Source of the DNA: an uncultured Thermomicrobiaceae bacterium
GTDB lineage: Bacteria > Chloroflexota > Chloroflexia > Thermomicrobiales > Thermomicrobiaceae
Length of the DNA: 41,767 nucleotides
Assembly: GCA_938082375.1 (NCBI GenBank)
Contig: CALKCJ010000049.1
Span: 1 to 41,767 of the forward strand
Reading direction: 5' to 3'
Under the pieces are notes generated by a model that saw nothing but the letters and a program-made list of their open reading frames with translations, had not been told where the DNA came from and searched no databases. This document shows positions 24,944 to 34,217 of this stretch, piece after piece (positions within the stretch are counted from its first letter, which is position 1; each line of letters begins with the position of its first letter). Position numbers and translations under genes: made by a program.

Positions 24944-25627
24944 TCAAGCCGCGCCCAAGTGCTGGCGAAAGAACGCCAGCGTGCGACGCCAGGCGTCGAT
25001 AGCCGCCTCCGGTCGGTAGCTGGCCCGGGTATCGTTGAAGAACGCGTGCGGAGCGTGCGGGTAGATGTAGAGCTCGAACTGCTTGCCGGCCTCGCTCAGC
25101 GCCTGGCGCAGCCGCTCCACCTCCGAGGGTGGGATGCCCTGGTCTGCCTCTCCGTAGAGGCCGAGCAGCGGGCAGGAGAGGTTCCGCACCTGTTCGATTG
25201 GGTTCGGGTTGCGACCATAGAAGACCACCGCCGCTCCTACCTGATTGCTCCGGCAGGCGGTCAGCAGTGAGAGGCCACCGCCCATACAGAAGCCGACTAC
25301 TCCCACCTTCGGCCCGCGCACCTCTGGCCGGCTCAGCAGGTAGCGCGCGGCCGCGTCGATCTCGACCACGGCCCGGTCGTGTTCCAGTTCCATCGCGAGC
25401 TTGCGGGCTTCGTCCGGCTCGCTCGCGACCTTGCCGTGGTAGAGATCGGGTGCCAGCGCGGCGAACCCCTCGGCGGCGAAGCGGTCGACCACGTCTTTGA
25501 TGTGCGGCTCCAGTCCCCACCACTCCTGGATCACAACGATGCCTAGCGCCGGAGCCGTGCCCGGAAGCGAGAGGTAGCCCGGCACCTGCCCACCGTTGCC
25601 GGGAAATTCGATCATCCTGCCTGCCAT
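24944..25627 (-). CDS. Dienelactone hydrolase family protein
   Basis: Start ATG 25627, with GAGGGAGG upstream, gives 227 residues, the usual size. It has the alpha/beta hydrolase fold of carboxymethylenebutenolidase: VIQEWWGLEPHIKDVVDRFA near the N-terminus, nucleophile Cys114 in GFCMGGGL, the acid in YGEADQGIP and the histidine in YPHAPHAFFND. Cys instead of Ser as nucleophile is typical of the family. It hydrolyses lactone or ester bonds, often in aromatic compound breakdown. No pathway genes are adjacent, so the true substrate is open. Cytosolic. Confidence 0.92.
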   Translation of the reverse strand: MAGRMIEFPGNGGQVPGYLSLPGTAPALGIVVIQEWWGLEPHIKDVVDRFAAEGFAALAPDLYHGKVASEPDEARKLAMELEHDRAVVEIDAAARYLLSRPEVRGPKVGVVGFCMGGGLSLLTACRSNQVGAAVVFYGRNPNPIEQVRNLSCPLLGLYGEADQGIPPSEVERLRQALSEAGKQFELYIYPHAPHAFFNDTRASYRPEAAIDAWRRTLAFFRQHLGAA

Positions 25628-25832
25628 CAACGTACCTCCCTCGACTCGCGCTCGCCCGTGGAAGGCGAGGCAGCCTATTCGCGCCGGTGCGCTGACGCTG
25701 GCCGAGCCGGTCAGCCGCGTCAACCGGTTGCTGCCAGGGCTCGAGCGCCCATCTATGGTGTGAGTCGGCCCGCTCGCTCCTGCCCCGGCTGGCCATCGCG
25801 GTCTGCTGGTCAGCGGGCACGCCCTCCAGGGC

Positions 25833-26834
25833 TCAGCTCACGAAGGCGACCGACTCGACTCGGGCGGAGGTGCTGGCTGGTACGGCCGATCGCCAGTGCC
25901 ACTCGCCCGGATCGGCCCGCAGCAGCCGACCGCCGGAGCAGATGGCCCAGATCGACCCATCAGGCGCGGCCACGAACCGCTCGACCATGTCCTCCATCGG
26001 CGTCTCGAGGCCGCGGTCGACTGGCTCCCAGCTCTCGCCGCCGTCGGCCGAGACCACAATCCGGCCCATCCGCCCGACGTGGGGCGCCGGGCCGGCGAGC
26101 ACTAGGTGCGGGTGCGTCGGTGGGACGATAGTCGCCCGGGTGTAGTCGGTGAGCAGCTTCCTCCAGCTTAACCCGCCGTCGCGCGAGCGTGCCACCCCGC
26201 CCAGCCGCGGCCCGCCCTCGCCCCGCGGCTGCGACCGCAGCGCGGCGTAGCCGAGCGAGACGTAGAGCACGTTCGCCTCGGACGGATGGCCAGTGATATG
26301 GTGCACGTCGTGGTCTGGGCCGACATCGATGTAACTCCAGGATTCGCCACCGTCGCGGCTCTCGATCAGGCCGCCGACCTCGACCGAGGCGAGCAGCCGC
26401 TGCGGCTGGCCGGGCGGCGAGTAGACGTTACGCACCGCGCCAGCGCGTGGCGAATAGGGGAGGTACCACTCGTCGCAGCCAGGCAGCCGGCGGACGCCCT
26501 CGAGCTCCTGCCATCTCCGCCCGTGGTCGAGGCTACGGAAGATGCGCCCCGGCTCAGAGCCGCAGAGCAGTGCGCCGGGAGAGGTCGGGTCGGGCGCGAT
26601 AGTTCGCAGCACCGGCGTGGTCAGGCCATCGTTAGCGGGCAGCCAGGTGCGCCCACCGTCCTCGCTGCGGAAGATGCCGTCGCCGTAGGTGCCTGCGAGG
26701 AGAAGGGTCTCGCCGCTCGGCGCGCGCTCGGCGTAGAGCGCGCTGACGCGCCGTCTCTCAAGGTCCAGCGGCTCCAGCCGGTCATCGGCGAGGCGGAAGA
26801 CTCCGGAGTCCGTGCCCAGGTAGGTCTCGAACAT
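25833..26834 (-). CDS. BNR/Asp-box beta-propeller protein
   Basis: The 333-residue product contains at least five Asp-box motifs of form S-x-D-x-G-x-x-W (SEDGGRTW, SLDHGRRW, SRDGGESW, SRDGGLSW, SADGGESW) spaced 40-70 residues apart. They predict a six- or seven-bladed propeller like those of sialidases, YCF48 and VPS10-type proteins. The catalytic residues of sialidases are not evident, and there is no signal peptide. It is probably a cytosolic binding or scaffold protein of unknown ligand. ATG 26834 is the start; the gene lies about 200 nt upstream of the dienelactone hydrolase gene on the same strand. Confidence 0.8.
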   Translation of the reverse strand: MFETYLGTDSGVFRLADDRLEPLDLERRRVSALYAERAPSGETLLLAGTYGDGIFRSEDGGRTWLPANDGLTTPVLRTIAPDPTSPGALLCGSEPGRIFRSLDHGRRWQELEGVRRLPGCDEWYLPYSPRAGAVRNVYSPPGQPQRLLASVEVGGLIESRDGGESWSYIDVGPDHDVHHITGHPSEANVLYVSLGYAALRSQPRGEGGPRLGGVARSRDGGLSWRKLLTDYTRATIVPPTHPHLVLAGPAPHVGRMGRIVVSADGGESWEPVDRGLETPMEDMVERFVAAPDGSIWAICSGGRLLRADPGEWHWRSAVPASTSARVESVAFVS

Positions 26835-27220
26835 GGCTCGCTCCTATTGGCTCGTACCCCAGCGTACTCCAAACGGGGGTAGAGAGCCAGGCCCCGGTAG
26901 CCGTACCAGAGAGTTCCTCATCCAACCGAGCAAACGAGGCGCGACAGGCGACCTCGTCGGCAATGATCCAGCATCCGCGTGGCGGGAAGGAGCAGGGCCG
27001 CCGGCCGCGAGGGTCGCGATCGCTCAGCACATCCGCTGGCACGAACCCACTTCCGAACGTCCGGAAGGGGGAAGCGAGTGTGAGGGTGGGAGAATGCGGA
27101 CGACCTTCGGTAGCTGTGGCCGTTGAGCTGGGAGCAGTAAGGCTGAAATACGTGGCACCTCACTCGCGTGGGAGACCATTCGCGCACGGCGGCTGCGCCG
27201 GGCTTGTATGGGGATAGGCC
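26835..27220. other. Intergenic region with one hairpin, no recognised gene
   Basis: No convincing reading frame on either strand. CTTCCG-AACGTC-CGGAAG at 27050-27067 forms a 6-bp stem in a CCC...GGGG context. Otherwise nothing was recognised. Confidence 0.4.
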
Positions 27221-27657
27221 ATGTCACGTAGGTACTATTTCGCCTATTGGTCAAGCATGGACGAACAGCAGATGTACCGTCGATGTGTGTGCCCTGAACT
27301 TGTGGGTCTAGCCACACTGCCGGGATGGAGGTTCAGGATCAACTGCCTTGGGGTTGCCACCGTCGTGTCCGATGAAGGCAGCACGGTATACGGCGCGCTC
27401 TAAGTCATCGACGAGGAGGACGAGAAGCGCCTGGATTTCTACGAGGTCGTGGATGCCGGATCTTGCGTGAAGCGCACGGAGACGGTCTATGGCGAGGGTG
27501 AGGTCGCTCTCGAAGCTCTGCTCTACGTGGCCACCGTGGACGAGCCCAGTTCTCCCAAGGAGGGACACCTAGAGCGTCTCGTGGCTGCCGCGCGCCGCCA
27601 CGGCCTGCCCCCTGGTACATCGAGGAGCTGCGCGCATGGGCGAGGGCTGGCGGCTGA
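27221..27657 (+). pseudogene. Gamma-glutamylcyclotransferase-like gene, broken by a stop and a frameshift
   Basis: The first 60 codons (MSRRYYFAYWSSMDEQQM..., LATLPGWRF, GVATVVSDEGSTVYGAL) match the start of the AIG2/GGCT family, whose usual FAYGSNM motif here reads FAYWSSM. A TAA at 27401-27403 interrupts the frame just where family members continue Y-x-I-x-E. The same frame resumes with IDEEDEKRLDFYE and runs to HGLPPG near 27620. A one-base shift then restores a typical C-terminus (PWYIEELRAWARAGG) ending in TGA at 27655-27657. With the active-site loop, the frame and the end all damaged it is almost surely dead. An intact copy would release 5-oxoproline from gamma-glutamyl amines. Confidence 0.8.
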
Positions 27658-27680
27658 GTCCTGTGCTGCCACAGACAGCG

Positions 27681-27696
27681 CGGCCAGACCTGGCCG
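27681..27696. terminator. Possible hairpin terminator between convergent genes
   Basis: CGGCCAG and CTGGCCG form a tight stem between the broken cyclotransferase gene and the end of the L,D-transpeptidase gene. There is no U-run, so it is weak evidence. Confidence 0.25.
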
Positions 27697-27765
27697 AGGC
27701 GACAGGCACGACTGGTCATCATGGGCAGCGAGGAGCCGGCAAGCACGCGCTCGCCCGTGCGCTCA

Positions 27766-29142
27766 CTAGTAGTGGATGCTCACCACCGAGCCGACGCTCA
27801 GGAAGTTCCAGAACCACTCGGCATCCGGGTTCTGCAAGCCCACGCAGCCGTTACTGGTGAACCCGCCGAACTGTGAGGGCGGTGTCCAGTAGTTGCCGTG
27901 CAGCGCGTATCCCCCGTACTTGAAGTACTGCGTGAACTGCACGTTCTCCAGGTAGTAGTAGCCCGGAGCCCCCCGCGGGATGCCGACCGTCGCCGCGTCC
28001 ATCGTCTCGTTGCGAACACGGTAGAGTATCTGGAACACGCCGATGGGCGTCTTGCCGTCGCGCCCGGCAGTGATGATCGCCACGTAGACCGGGCGATAGC
28101 CGTCGTAGGCGACCGCGTAGAAGGTGCTCAAGCTCACGTCGACCCAGTGGCCGCCGTAGATCTGCGGTGGCGTGTGCGGCACCAGCGGCTCGACCCAGGC
28201 GGAGGAGACGTACCGCGCCGGCCCCAGCTCGTACCAGATCGATGTGCCGTACATCTCCTCGCCCTGCACCACGCCACGGATGGCCACCGGGTGGCGGCGC
28301 CAGGTGGTGCCGACGACCGGCGCGTCGGCGCGCGGGGCTGACCGGATCAGGAGCTCGTTGGTCGTCACCACGCCGAAGACTGCGCCGTCGTCGGTACTAA
28401 CCGCGCGCGACCAGCGTGGGTCGACCAGCCCCGGCGGGATGGGCATCGCATCAGCTGCTTGGGATACCGGCTCCGTCTTTACCCGCCGGGCCTGGGCGTA
28501 CTGGGCACCGAGCCGCCCAAGGAGTACCTCGTAGTCGGTTCCAGCATACTCTGGGTGGTACTCGAAACGAGCCCGCTCGAAGTACTGCACGGTGTAGACC
28601 TGGCCGGTGTCGGGATTGACTTCGCTGAACTCTTCGGAGATCGGATAGCCAAAGGTGTATAGACCGCCGTGCTGCTCCCAGTACCGCTTGAAGCCGTAGG
28701 CCAGCGTATGGCCGGTCTCCGGGAAGAAGATGCGATCCGGGTCTCCCGCGACCCACTCCGCCGTCTGCGGCGGGAGGGGCCGGAATGGGAGCTCGTTCCG
28801 GCGTTCCTCCGTCGCCCAGTTACCGAGCAAGGTCGCCAGTACCTGGTATGGTGTGCCAGCATACTCCGGGTGGTACTCGAAGCGAGCCCGCTCGAAGTAC
28901 TGGACAACTAGGCCGTCCTGGGTGAACGGCTCGCTGATCGGGTAGCCGAAGACCATCAGGCCGCCTCGCGTCAGCCAGGCTTGCAGGAAATCGCCGCTGA
29001 CGTGATGCCCGGTCTCGGGGAAGTAGAGCTTCAAGGCCGTCCAAGGTGCCGCGGCGGCAGGGTGGGGAGTCTGGATTGCCCATCCAGCCAGGGTAAACGC
29101 GAGCATGACGATCACGAGGCCCCACCGCCGGAGAGGTCGCAT
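27766..29142 (-). CDS. Secreted L,D-transpeptidase (YkuD) with two N-terminal repeats
   Basis: The 458-residue product has a signal peptide (residues 1-32). Two copies of a roughly 70-residue repeat follow (38-107 and 137-213), each with FFPETGH or YFPETGH, GGLxxFGYPIS and VQYFERARFEYHPEYAGT. A middle SH3-like region (about 250-315) leads to the YkuD domain (330-458), with H415 in ALHGN and catalytic C433 in TSNGCVGL. It should form 3-3 peptidoglycan cross-links or attach proteins outside the membrane, a penicillin-insensitive route that complements the class B PBP encoded earlier. The repeats are probably wall or ligand-binding modules; the next upstream gene encodes a related motif. Confidence 0.92.
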   Translation of the reverse strand: MRPLRRWGLVIVMLAFTLAGWAIQTPHPAAAAPWTALKLYFPETGHHVSGDFLQAWLTRGGLMVFGYPISEPFTQDGLVVQYFERARFEYHPEYAGTPYQVLATLLGNWATEERRNELPFRPLPPQTAEWVAGDPDRIFFPETGHTLAYGFKRYWEQHGGLYTFGYPISEEFSEVNPDTGQVYTVQYFERARFEYHPEYAGTDYEVLLGRLGAQYAQARRVKTEPVSQAADAMPIPPGLVDPRWSRAVSTDDGAVFGVVTTNELLIRSAPRADAPVVGTTWRRHPVAIRGVVQGEEMYGTSIWYELGPARYVSSAWVEPLVPHTPPQIYGGHWVDVSLSTFYAVAYDGYRPVYVAIITAGRDGKTPIGVFQILYRVRNETMDAATVGIPRGAPGYYYLENVQFTQYFKYGGYALHGNYWTPPSQFGGFTSNGCVGLQNPDAEWFWNFLSVGSVVSIHY

Positions 29143-29323
29143 GTCTTCCTTCCCTTTCTCCTAAGGCGACAAAAACCGGATCCTACAAATCGAGCCCAAT
29201 CCAGCCCACCACGAGGCGAGAGGAAGTCGATCCTGCAGCGAAGTCGCCGACGGGGTCACACGAGTCACCCTCTCCCTGTCCATAGAAGATAACGGCGGGA
29301 GGTGGGCGGAAGTTTCATCCACC

Positions 29324-30853
29324 TCACTGCCCTACCGTGGAGACTGACCTGAGCTGCGCCGCGTACCCGTTGCCGATCCACTGGGCGATTCCGAGGCCCG
29401 GGCTGAACCACAAGACGAGCATCTTCTGAGCGCCTGCCTCATCGTGCTCAGTCACAGTAAGCTGCCAGGCCGGCACGATCCCGTAGGTCGTGCTGACGAG
29501 CTGGGCGCCTTGCACGGCCACCTCCACAGTCGTGCGTCGGGGCGTGGATCGGGTCGAGAGGACGGTGGTCTCAGTCGACCAGCTCGCTCCCTCGCTCAGG
29601 TCTGCGGCACCCAACAGGCGAATCGGCGGCCAGAAGAGCTGGAGCTCGACGCTGTTCCCGCGCTGGTCGAGCGTGTCGACGCCGTAGAGGAAGATGCCGT
29701 CGTCGGTAATGCCCCAATAGGTGGTGCGTGCACCGGTGGGGCCACGTTCCGAGCGCGGGATCAAGGTCGATCCCGCGACGAAGCGCTCGGTCGGCTGACC
29801 GGTCTCCCAGATCTCCTGGCTACCCAGGCTCGTGCCGTAGACCCACCGGGTACCTGGCTTGAGCCCATAGTAGCTCGCACCGCTCCCCAGAGGGATCGGC
29901 GGTGTGTACCGGTAGCGCCAGCGGTAGTAGTGCAGGCCGATGTTGCCCATCTCGACCTGCCAGCCTGGCGGATTTGACGGGGTATAGGTAAGTACCCGGC
30001 GCTCGAACGGCTGGATCAAGACCCAGGTCGATGCTCCTTTGAGTCGAACCTGTGCCCAGAAGGGGTCGGCGATCGGATAGCCGAGCACGAAGATCCACTG
30101 GAAGAGCGGGTCGGCCGGCTGAAGCTGGCCGTCCTGCCAGGCTGGGCCGCTCTGGGTCATGAAGTCCCAGAACGCGCGTGGAATGTTGTAGCCGACGGTC
30201 TGCCCCAGCGGGCCGAGGTACTGCACGTACTGGACAAGCTGCGCGTTTGGATCCTCAGCGGCGTCGGGCCAGGTTCCCAGACCCTCCGGGGAGAGTACGG
30301 CCGTGGCAAACTCGCCGGTTCGATCGGGTTGGGACTGGTCAACCAGCCGGCCGAGATCTGCGTAAGTGGGGAACGTATTGTCCGGGTCGCCAGCGACCGG
30401 GATCGGCGCTCCGCTGCCAGTGTCCAGAAACTCGGTGTCTCCGACCTGAATCCGGCCACTGGTCAGCTCGCGGGTGAGGAGGCCGCCGGTAACGTACCAG
30501 AGGTTGCTCGGGTCGCCGGACGGGTCAGTAAGCTCCATGCGTCCCTTATCGAAATACTGGACGAGCCGCGCGTGCTCGGGCGACTCTCGATACCGCTCGT
30601 GCAGTGCCTGGGTGAACGCGGATGGCCCCCAGAACCATGTCCGCGCGACGAGGCCGAGCAGCACCGGTCGATCGGTCGACTCCCAGCGCCGGGCAAACGC
30701 ATCGCTTGCGAACTGCTGCTCCTGCGCCTGGGCCCTAGCTCCGGTGATGGCCGTCGATACAACGAGGGCCATCGTCAGAGCGAGCAGCACAGTCGCAGCT
30801 CGCTGGAGGAGCATGACGCGTGACCGCGATTTCCTCTCAGGCGCAATCTTCAT
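29324..30853 (-). CDS. Large secreted protein sharing motifs with the L,D-transpeptidase repeats
   Basis: ATG 30853, with GAGGGGGAAG upstream, gives 509 residues. A signal peptide spans about residues 1-42 (AATVLLALTMALVVSTAITGARA). Right after it comes RRWESTDRPVLLGLVARTWFWGP, then LVQYFDKGRMELTDP, a form of the VQYFERARFEYHP motif of the neighbouring transpeptidase. Later segments (FVLGYPIADPFWAQV, IQPFERRVLTYTP) look like divergent copies. The last 200 residues are beta-rich (YYGLKPGTRWVYGTS onward). I know this W..TDRPV..G arrangement from secreted Chloroflexota proteins but not its function. A surface or wall-binding protein is the best guess. Confidence 0.75.
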   Translation of the reverse strand: MKIAPERKSRSRVMLLQRAATVLLALTMALVVSTAITGARAQAQEQQFASDAFARRWESTDRPVLLGLVARTWFWGPSAFTQALHERYRESPEHARLVQYFDKGRMELTDPSGDPSNLWYVTGGLLTRELTSGRIQVGDTEFLDTGSGAPIPVAGDPDNTFPTYADLGRLVDQSQPDRTGEFATAVLSPEGLGTWPDAAEDPNAQLVQYVQYLGPLGQTVGYNIPRAFWDFMTQSGPAWQDGQLQPADPLFQWIFVLGYPIADPFWAQVRLKGASTWVLIQPFERRVLTYTPSNPPGWQVEMGNIGLHYYRWRYRYTPPIPLGSGASYYGLKPGTRWVYGTSLGSQEIWETGQPTERFVAGSTLIPRSERGPTGARTTYWGITDDGIFLYGVDTLDQRGNSVELQLFWPPIRLLGAADLSEGASWSTETTVLSTRSTPRRTTVEVAVQGAQLVSTTYGIVPAWQLTVTEHDEAGAQKMLVLWFSPGLGIAQWIGNGYAAQLRSVSTVGQ

Positions 30854-30919
30854 CGATCGCTTCCCCCTCTCGTCGTCAGCCGGCGCGAGCACCGCCGTTG
30901 CCGGTAGTGGCGGCTCGAA

Positions 30920-31702
30920 TCAGCGGGCACGAGCACTGCCAGCGCAGAGTGACAACCCATCGTAGGCGAGCTCGATGCCCTGGGGCAAGCGTGCGTTGAT
31001 TACCGCATGGGAGACCTCGTGGCTGATGTGCGTGAAGTAGGCACGTCGAGGCCGGATCTGCGCGACAATCGCGAGGGCCTCTTCCAAGCTCAGGTGTGTC
31101 GGGTGTGGGCGCTCGCGCAGGGCGTTCAGTACCAGCACCTCGACCCCGGCGAGGAGTTCGAGCGATTCGGGCGGGATCTCCTTCGCGTCAGTGACGTAGG
31201 CCAGCGAGCCGAAACGGAATCCCAGGACTGTCCCGCGGCCGTGACGCACTGGGATCGGTACGATCTCCTGTCCGAAGAGGTGGAATGGCCCAGTAATCTC
31301 GTGGAGCAACAAGTCGGGTTTACCACCGTAAAATGGAAACTGATTGACGAAGGCGTAGCCGAAGCGAACGCGGAGCTCCGCCGCTGTCTCCGGGTCCGCA
31401 TAAACGGGGAGATGCGACTGGGCCAGGTAATTGAACTGGCGCAGGTCGTCGAATCCGCCGACGTGGTCGGCGTGAGCATGGGTGAAGAGGACGGCGTCGA
31501 CCCGAGTGAGGCCGGTCGCCAGGGCCTGGAACCGTAACTCAGGGGCTGTATCGATCAGGATGTTGTGATCGGCGAGGTGGACGACTGCCGAGCTACGGGT
31601 GCGCCGGTCTCGAGGATCGTCGGAGAGGCAGACCGGGCAATCGCAGCCGATGACCGGGATGCCGTTAGAGGTACCGGTTCCGAGGAACGTCAGTCTGATC
31701 AT
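30920..31702 (-). CDS. Metallo-beta-lactamase-fold phosphodiesterase, PhnP-like
   Basis: The 260-residue product begins MIRLTFLGTGTSNGIPVIGC and carries the HxHxDH motif as H75-A-H77-A-D79-H80. An N-terminal Cys cluster (C20, C22, C25; GCDCPVC) matches the structural zinc site of PhnP-type cyclic phosphodiesterases. Further metal ligands are in VRHGRG, VTDAKE and FTHISHE. The family hydrolyses cyclic phosphates or phosphodiesters in the cytosol; no phosphonate operon is nearby, so the physiological substrate is unknown. It starts at ATG 31702, divergent from the kinase gene. Confidence 0.85.
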   Translation of the reverse strand: MIRLTFLGTGTSNGIPVIGCDCPVCLSDDPRDRRTRSSAVVHLADHNILIDTAPELRFQALATGLTRVDAVLFTHAHADHVGGFDDLRQFNYLAQSHLPVYADPETAAELRVRFGYAFVNQFPFYGGKPDLLLHEITGPFHLFGQEIVPIPVRHGRGTVLGFRFGSLAYVTDAKEIPPESLELLAGVEVLVLNALRERPHPTHLSLEEALAIVAQIRPRRAYFTHISHEVSHAVINARLPQGIELAYDGLSLCAGSARAR

Positions 31703-31854
31703 CGAGCCCCTTCGGTCGCACTCCTGTCCGTTACTGGAAAGTCATTCTACCCTGAAGGGGAGCTGGTTGACTGGGGAAACAGGACTTCTGGTTAGTTGCC
31801 GGGCGAACTGGCATCACCGATAGTCATCGGCGAGAAGAATCGAGACTCCTTGAC

Positions 31855-34179
31855 ATGGAGCAGTCGTCGAGGATGAGCGAATCGCCGGGTCATCGGGCAG
31901 GATCTCGAGGCTGGTTTCGTCGGAAAGCTGCGACGGAGTCTCAACCGTCAGCCGACCGGCGAGGTGACGTGCTCCGTGTCCTGGAACTGATGGCCCAGTC
32001 CCTGCAGACAGGAGATTCCACGGCCGAAGTTCTGGCAAAGCTTGCCGAGCATGCCAGGCTGGTATTGGAAGCCGACGTGGTCGTTGTCCGCCGCTTGCTC
32101 CCCGCGCAGCAGAGCTTGCTCACTGAGGGAGTCGCTGGGGTGGTGCCGGAGCAATTGGGCGGAGTGCATGGTGCGGTCGTGCCGGCTCCCCCCGGGTTCG
32201 GAGCGGTCGCCCCGGGCACGTTTGCCAGCGCCGGACTACCCGGTGAACTGCCAGAAGCGTATCTCGGCCGAACCGATGCCGCCGAGTTGGCCGAACTGGG
32301 GATCAAACAGGTGCTTGTGCTGCCTCTCTATGCCCGCGGCGTCCTTGTCGGGCGCTTAGATATCGGGCGGCGAGTCGATGCGCCATTCACGCTCGACAAG
32401 CGAGCGCTTGCCCCGCTGATCGCTTTTCTGGTCGCCAGCGTGCTGCTCCCTGGGGCAGGGCCAGAGGATGAGCGCCAGGCGAGAGCGCTCCGGGCGCGCG
32501 CCGCCGTGATCGAGGCATTGGACCCGGCCGGACGTCTGGATCAGGTGCTGGTGCGCATCGGCGAGGCAGCAGATGCCGTCGCTCCGACTGGGCTGGTACT
32601 CAGCCTGCGCTGGCAGCCTGAAGAGGGCGGTTTCCTGCCGGTGGGAGTGGCTGGGGGGCCGCCTTACGTGCTGGAGGTGGCGAAAAGTATCCCCTTTCAG
32701 CCGGCCGCGATCCCAGCGCTGCAGCTGGTGGCGCAGCAGGCAGAACCGGTCGTCGTACCGGAAGCGGAAGCGCGGCAGATGCTGGGGCCAGCGCTGGCGC
32801 AGCAACTTGGCGTCCGCCTGGCTGTACTGGTTCCGCTGCGCGATGGACAGGGGCGATTACTCGGGGCCCTTCTCGTGCTCAGTCCACGCGGTGGGTTAGA
32901 ACTCGAACCAAATACCGTCTTCACGCTCTCAGAGCTGGCACGGGCCATTGCGCCAGCGCTGACCCTGACAGCGAAGGTCGAAGCGCTTCACCAGGAGGCC
33001 GAGCGACGTCGCCTCTTTGAAGGTCTTGCTCGTAACCTGGCCAAAGCGGAGGACGAAGCCGCAGTAGCGCACTCGCTGTGCGAGCGCCTTCGGTTCTCCC
33101 TCGACACGTCGATCTGTTGCGTCGGCGTGGTGTCGGAAGGGAAAGACAACATCACGTGGTATGGGCGGGCGACTGGCCAGCAGATCGGCCCGGTGACGAC
33201 CGCCCTCGGAGGAGACGCTGTCGCGCGGGTGGTGCGCCTGCACCTACCGGTACGTCTCACCACGGGCGATGTGCCTGAGGTCGAAAGCTGGCTTCCGGCA
33301 GAGCTTGGCCTGCCGCCAGCGCAGTCAGCGCTCATTGTACCGGTGACAGCCAACGGCCGGCTCGTCGGGGTGCTGGCGTTGGCGAGCCCCAAACCCGATG
33401 CGTATCGCGTATCTGACGAGGAGGTTGCCACCGAGGCAGCGCGCTGGGTGGCGCTTTCGGTCGTTCGGCTCCAGCACTTGCGGTTAGCCCGGGAGGCCGG
33501 CGAACGCCGTGCCTCACTCCTCGGCCAGTTGCTGGCCCGTCAGGAGGCCGAGCGCAAACGGTTGGTCGACGCGGTGCACAATGTGACGTTGCAGGGACTC
33601 GCGAGTGCGCTGTACCGCATCGAGCTTACCGCGCGCCGGGCTGACCAGCAGCCCATCGAGGCGACGGTCGCCGAGCTGCGTCATGTGCGCGATCTCCTGG
33701 CGCAGCAGATCGCTGAGCTGCGGGAGTTCGTCTTCCGCCTGCGCCCGGCCACGCTCGACCATCTGGGGTTGGAGGCCGCACTGCGCGAGTATCTGCACCA
33801 CCTCAAACACCAGGCAGGCGTCGAGGCTGCCCTCGACGCCGATTTACCGAAACGTCTACCGCCCGAACTGGAGACGACGATCTATCGGGTGGTGCAGGAG
33901 GCGATCGACACAGTGCGGCTGAAAGCCGGAATCACCCGGGTACTGGTGCGACTGCGCCAGCGCCCGGACGAGGCAGTGGTGGTGACGATCGCGGACGATG
34001 GCCGTGACTTTGCCGGGCTAACAGAACCAGCCGCGGGCGAGACCCCGCTGCCGGCCGACCTCAGCCTGCTGGCCTTGCGCGAGCGAGTCGCGCTGGCTGG
34101 CGGCGCGATGCGGTTCACCGGGTTACCCCAGGGGGGTGCGGTGATGCAGATCGTGCTGCCGAATCCACGCGATTCCTGA
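31855..34179 (+). CDS. NarL-type sensor kinase with three GAF domains and altered catalytic motifs
   Basis: The 774-residue protein has no membrane span. Three GAF-like domains lie at about 55-200, 217-360 and 389-542. A HisKA_3-type dimerisation region follows (562-630) and then an HATPase_c-like domain (660-770). The phospho-acceptor motif is AVHNVTLQG with H575, where the residue after His is Asn576 instead of the usual Asp/Glu. The N-box normally reads E-x-x-x-N; here E682 is followed by T686, so the Mg-binding Asn is missing. G1 is ADDGRD, and the G2 box (usually GLGLxGMRERV) reads LSLLALRERV. It may be a weak or pseudo-kinase controlled by soluble ligands. The NarL regulator gene lies 205 nt downstream. 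The start could also be ATG 31873. Confidence 0.85.
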   Translation: MEQSSRMSESPGHRAGSRGWFRRKAATESQPSADRRGDVLRVLELMAQSLQTGDSTAEVLAKLAEHARLVLEADVVVVRRLLPAQQSLLTEGVAGVVPEQLGGVHGAVVPAPPGFGAVAPGTFASAGLPGELPEAYLGRTDAAELAELGIKQVLVLPLYARGVLVGRLDIGRRVDAPFTLDKRALAPLIAFLVASVLLPGAGPEDERQARALRARAAVIEALDPAGRLDQVLVRIGEAADAVAPTGLVLSLRWQPEEGGFLPVGVAGGPPYVLEVAKSIPFQPAAIPALQLVAQQAEPVVVPEAEARQMLGPALAQQLGVRLAVLVPLRDGQGRLLGALLVLSPRGGLELEPNTVFTLSELARAIAPALTLTAKVEALHQEAERRRLFEGLARNLAKAEDEAAVAHSLCERLRFSLDTSICCVGVVSEGKDNITWYGRATGQQIGPVTTALGGDAVARVVRLHLPVRLTTGDVPEVESWLPAELGLPPAQSALIVPVTANGRLVGVLALASPKPDAYRVSDEEVATEAARWVALSVVRLQHLRLAREAGERRASLLGQLLARQEAERKRLVDAVHNVTLQGLASALYRIELTARRADQQPIEATVAELRHVRDLLAQQIAELREFVFRLRPATLDHLGLEAALREYLHHLKHQAGVEAALDADLPKRLPPELETTIYRVVQEAIDTVRLKAGITRVLVRLRQRPDEAVVVTIADDGRDFAGLTEPAAGETPLPADLSLLALRERVALAGGAMRFTGLPQGGAVMQIVLPNPRDS

Positions 34180-34217
34180 TGGCAGCACGATGGGCTGGTA
34201 CTGGTGTGCTTGACCCA

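Noticed and set aside
24882-25820. 312-codon frame overlapping the dienelactone hydrolase gene
   Set aside because: It lies in another frame of the same strand, is Arg/Gly-rich and lacks any recognisable motif, while the hydrolase frame has an intact triad.
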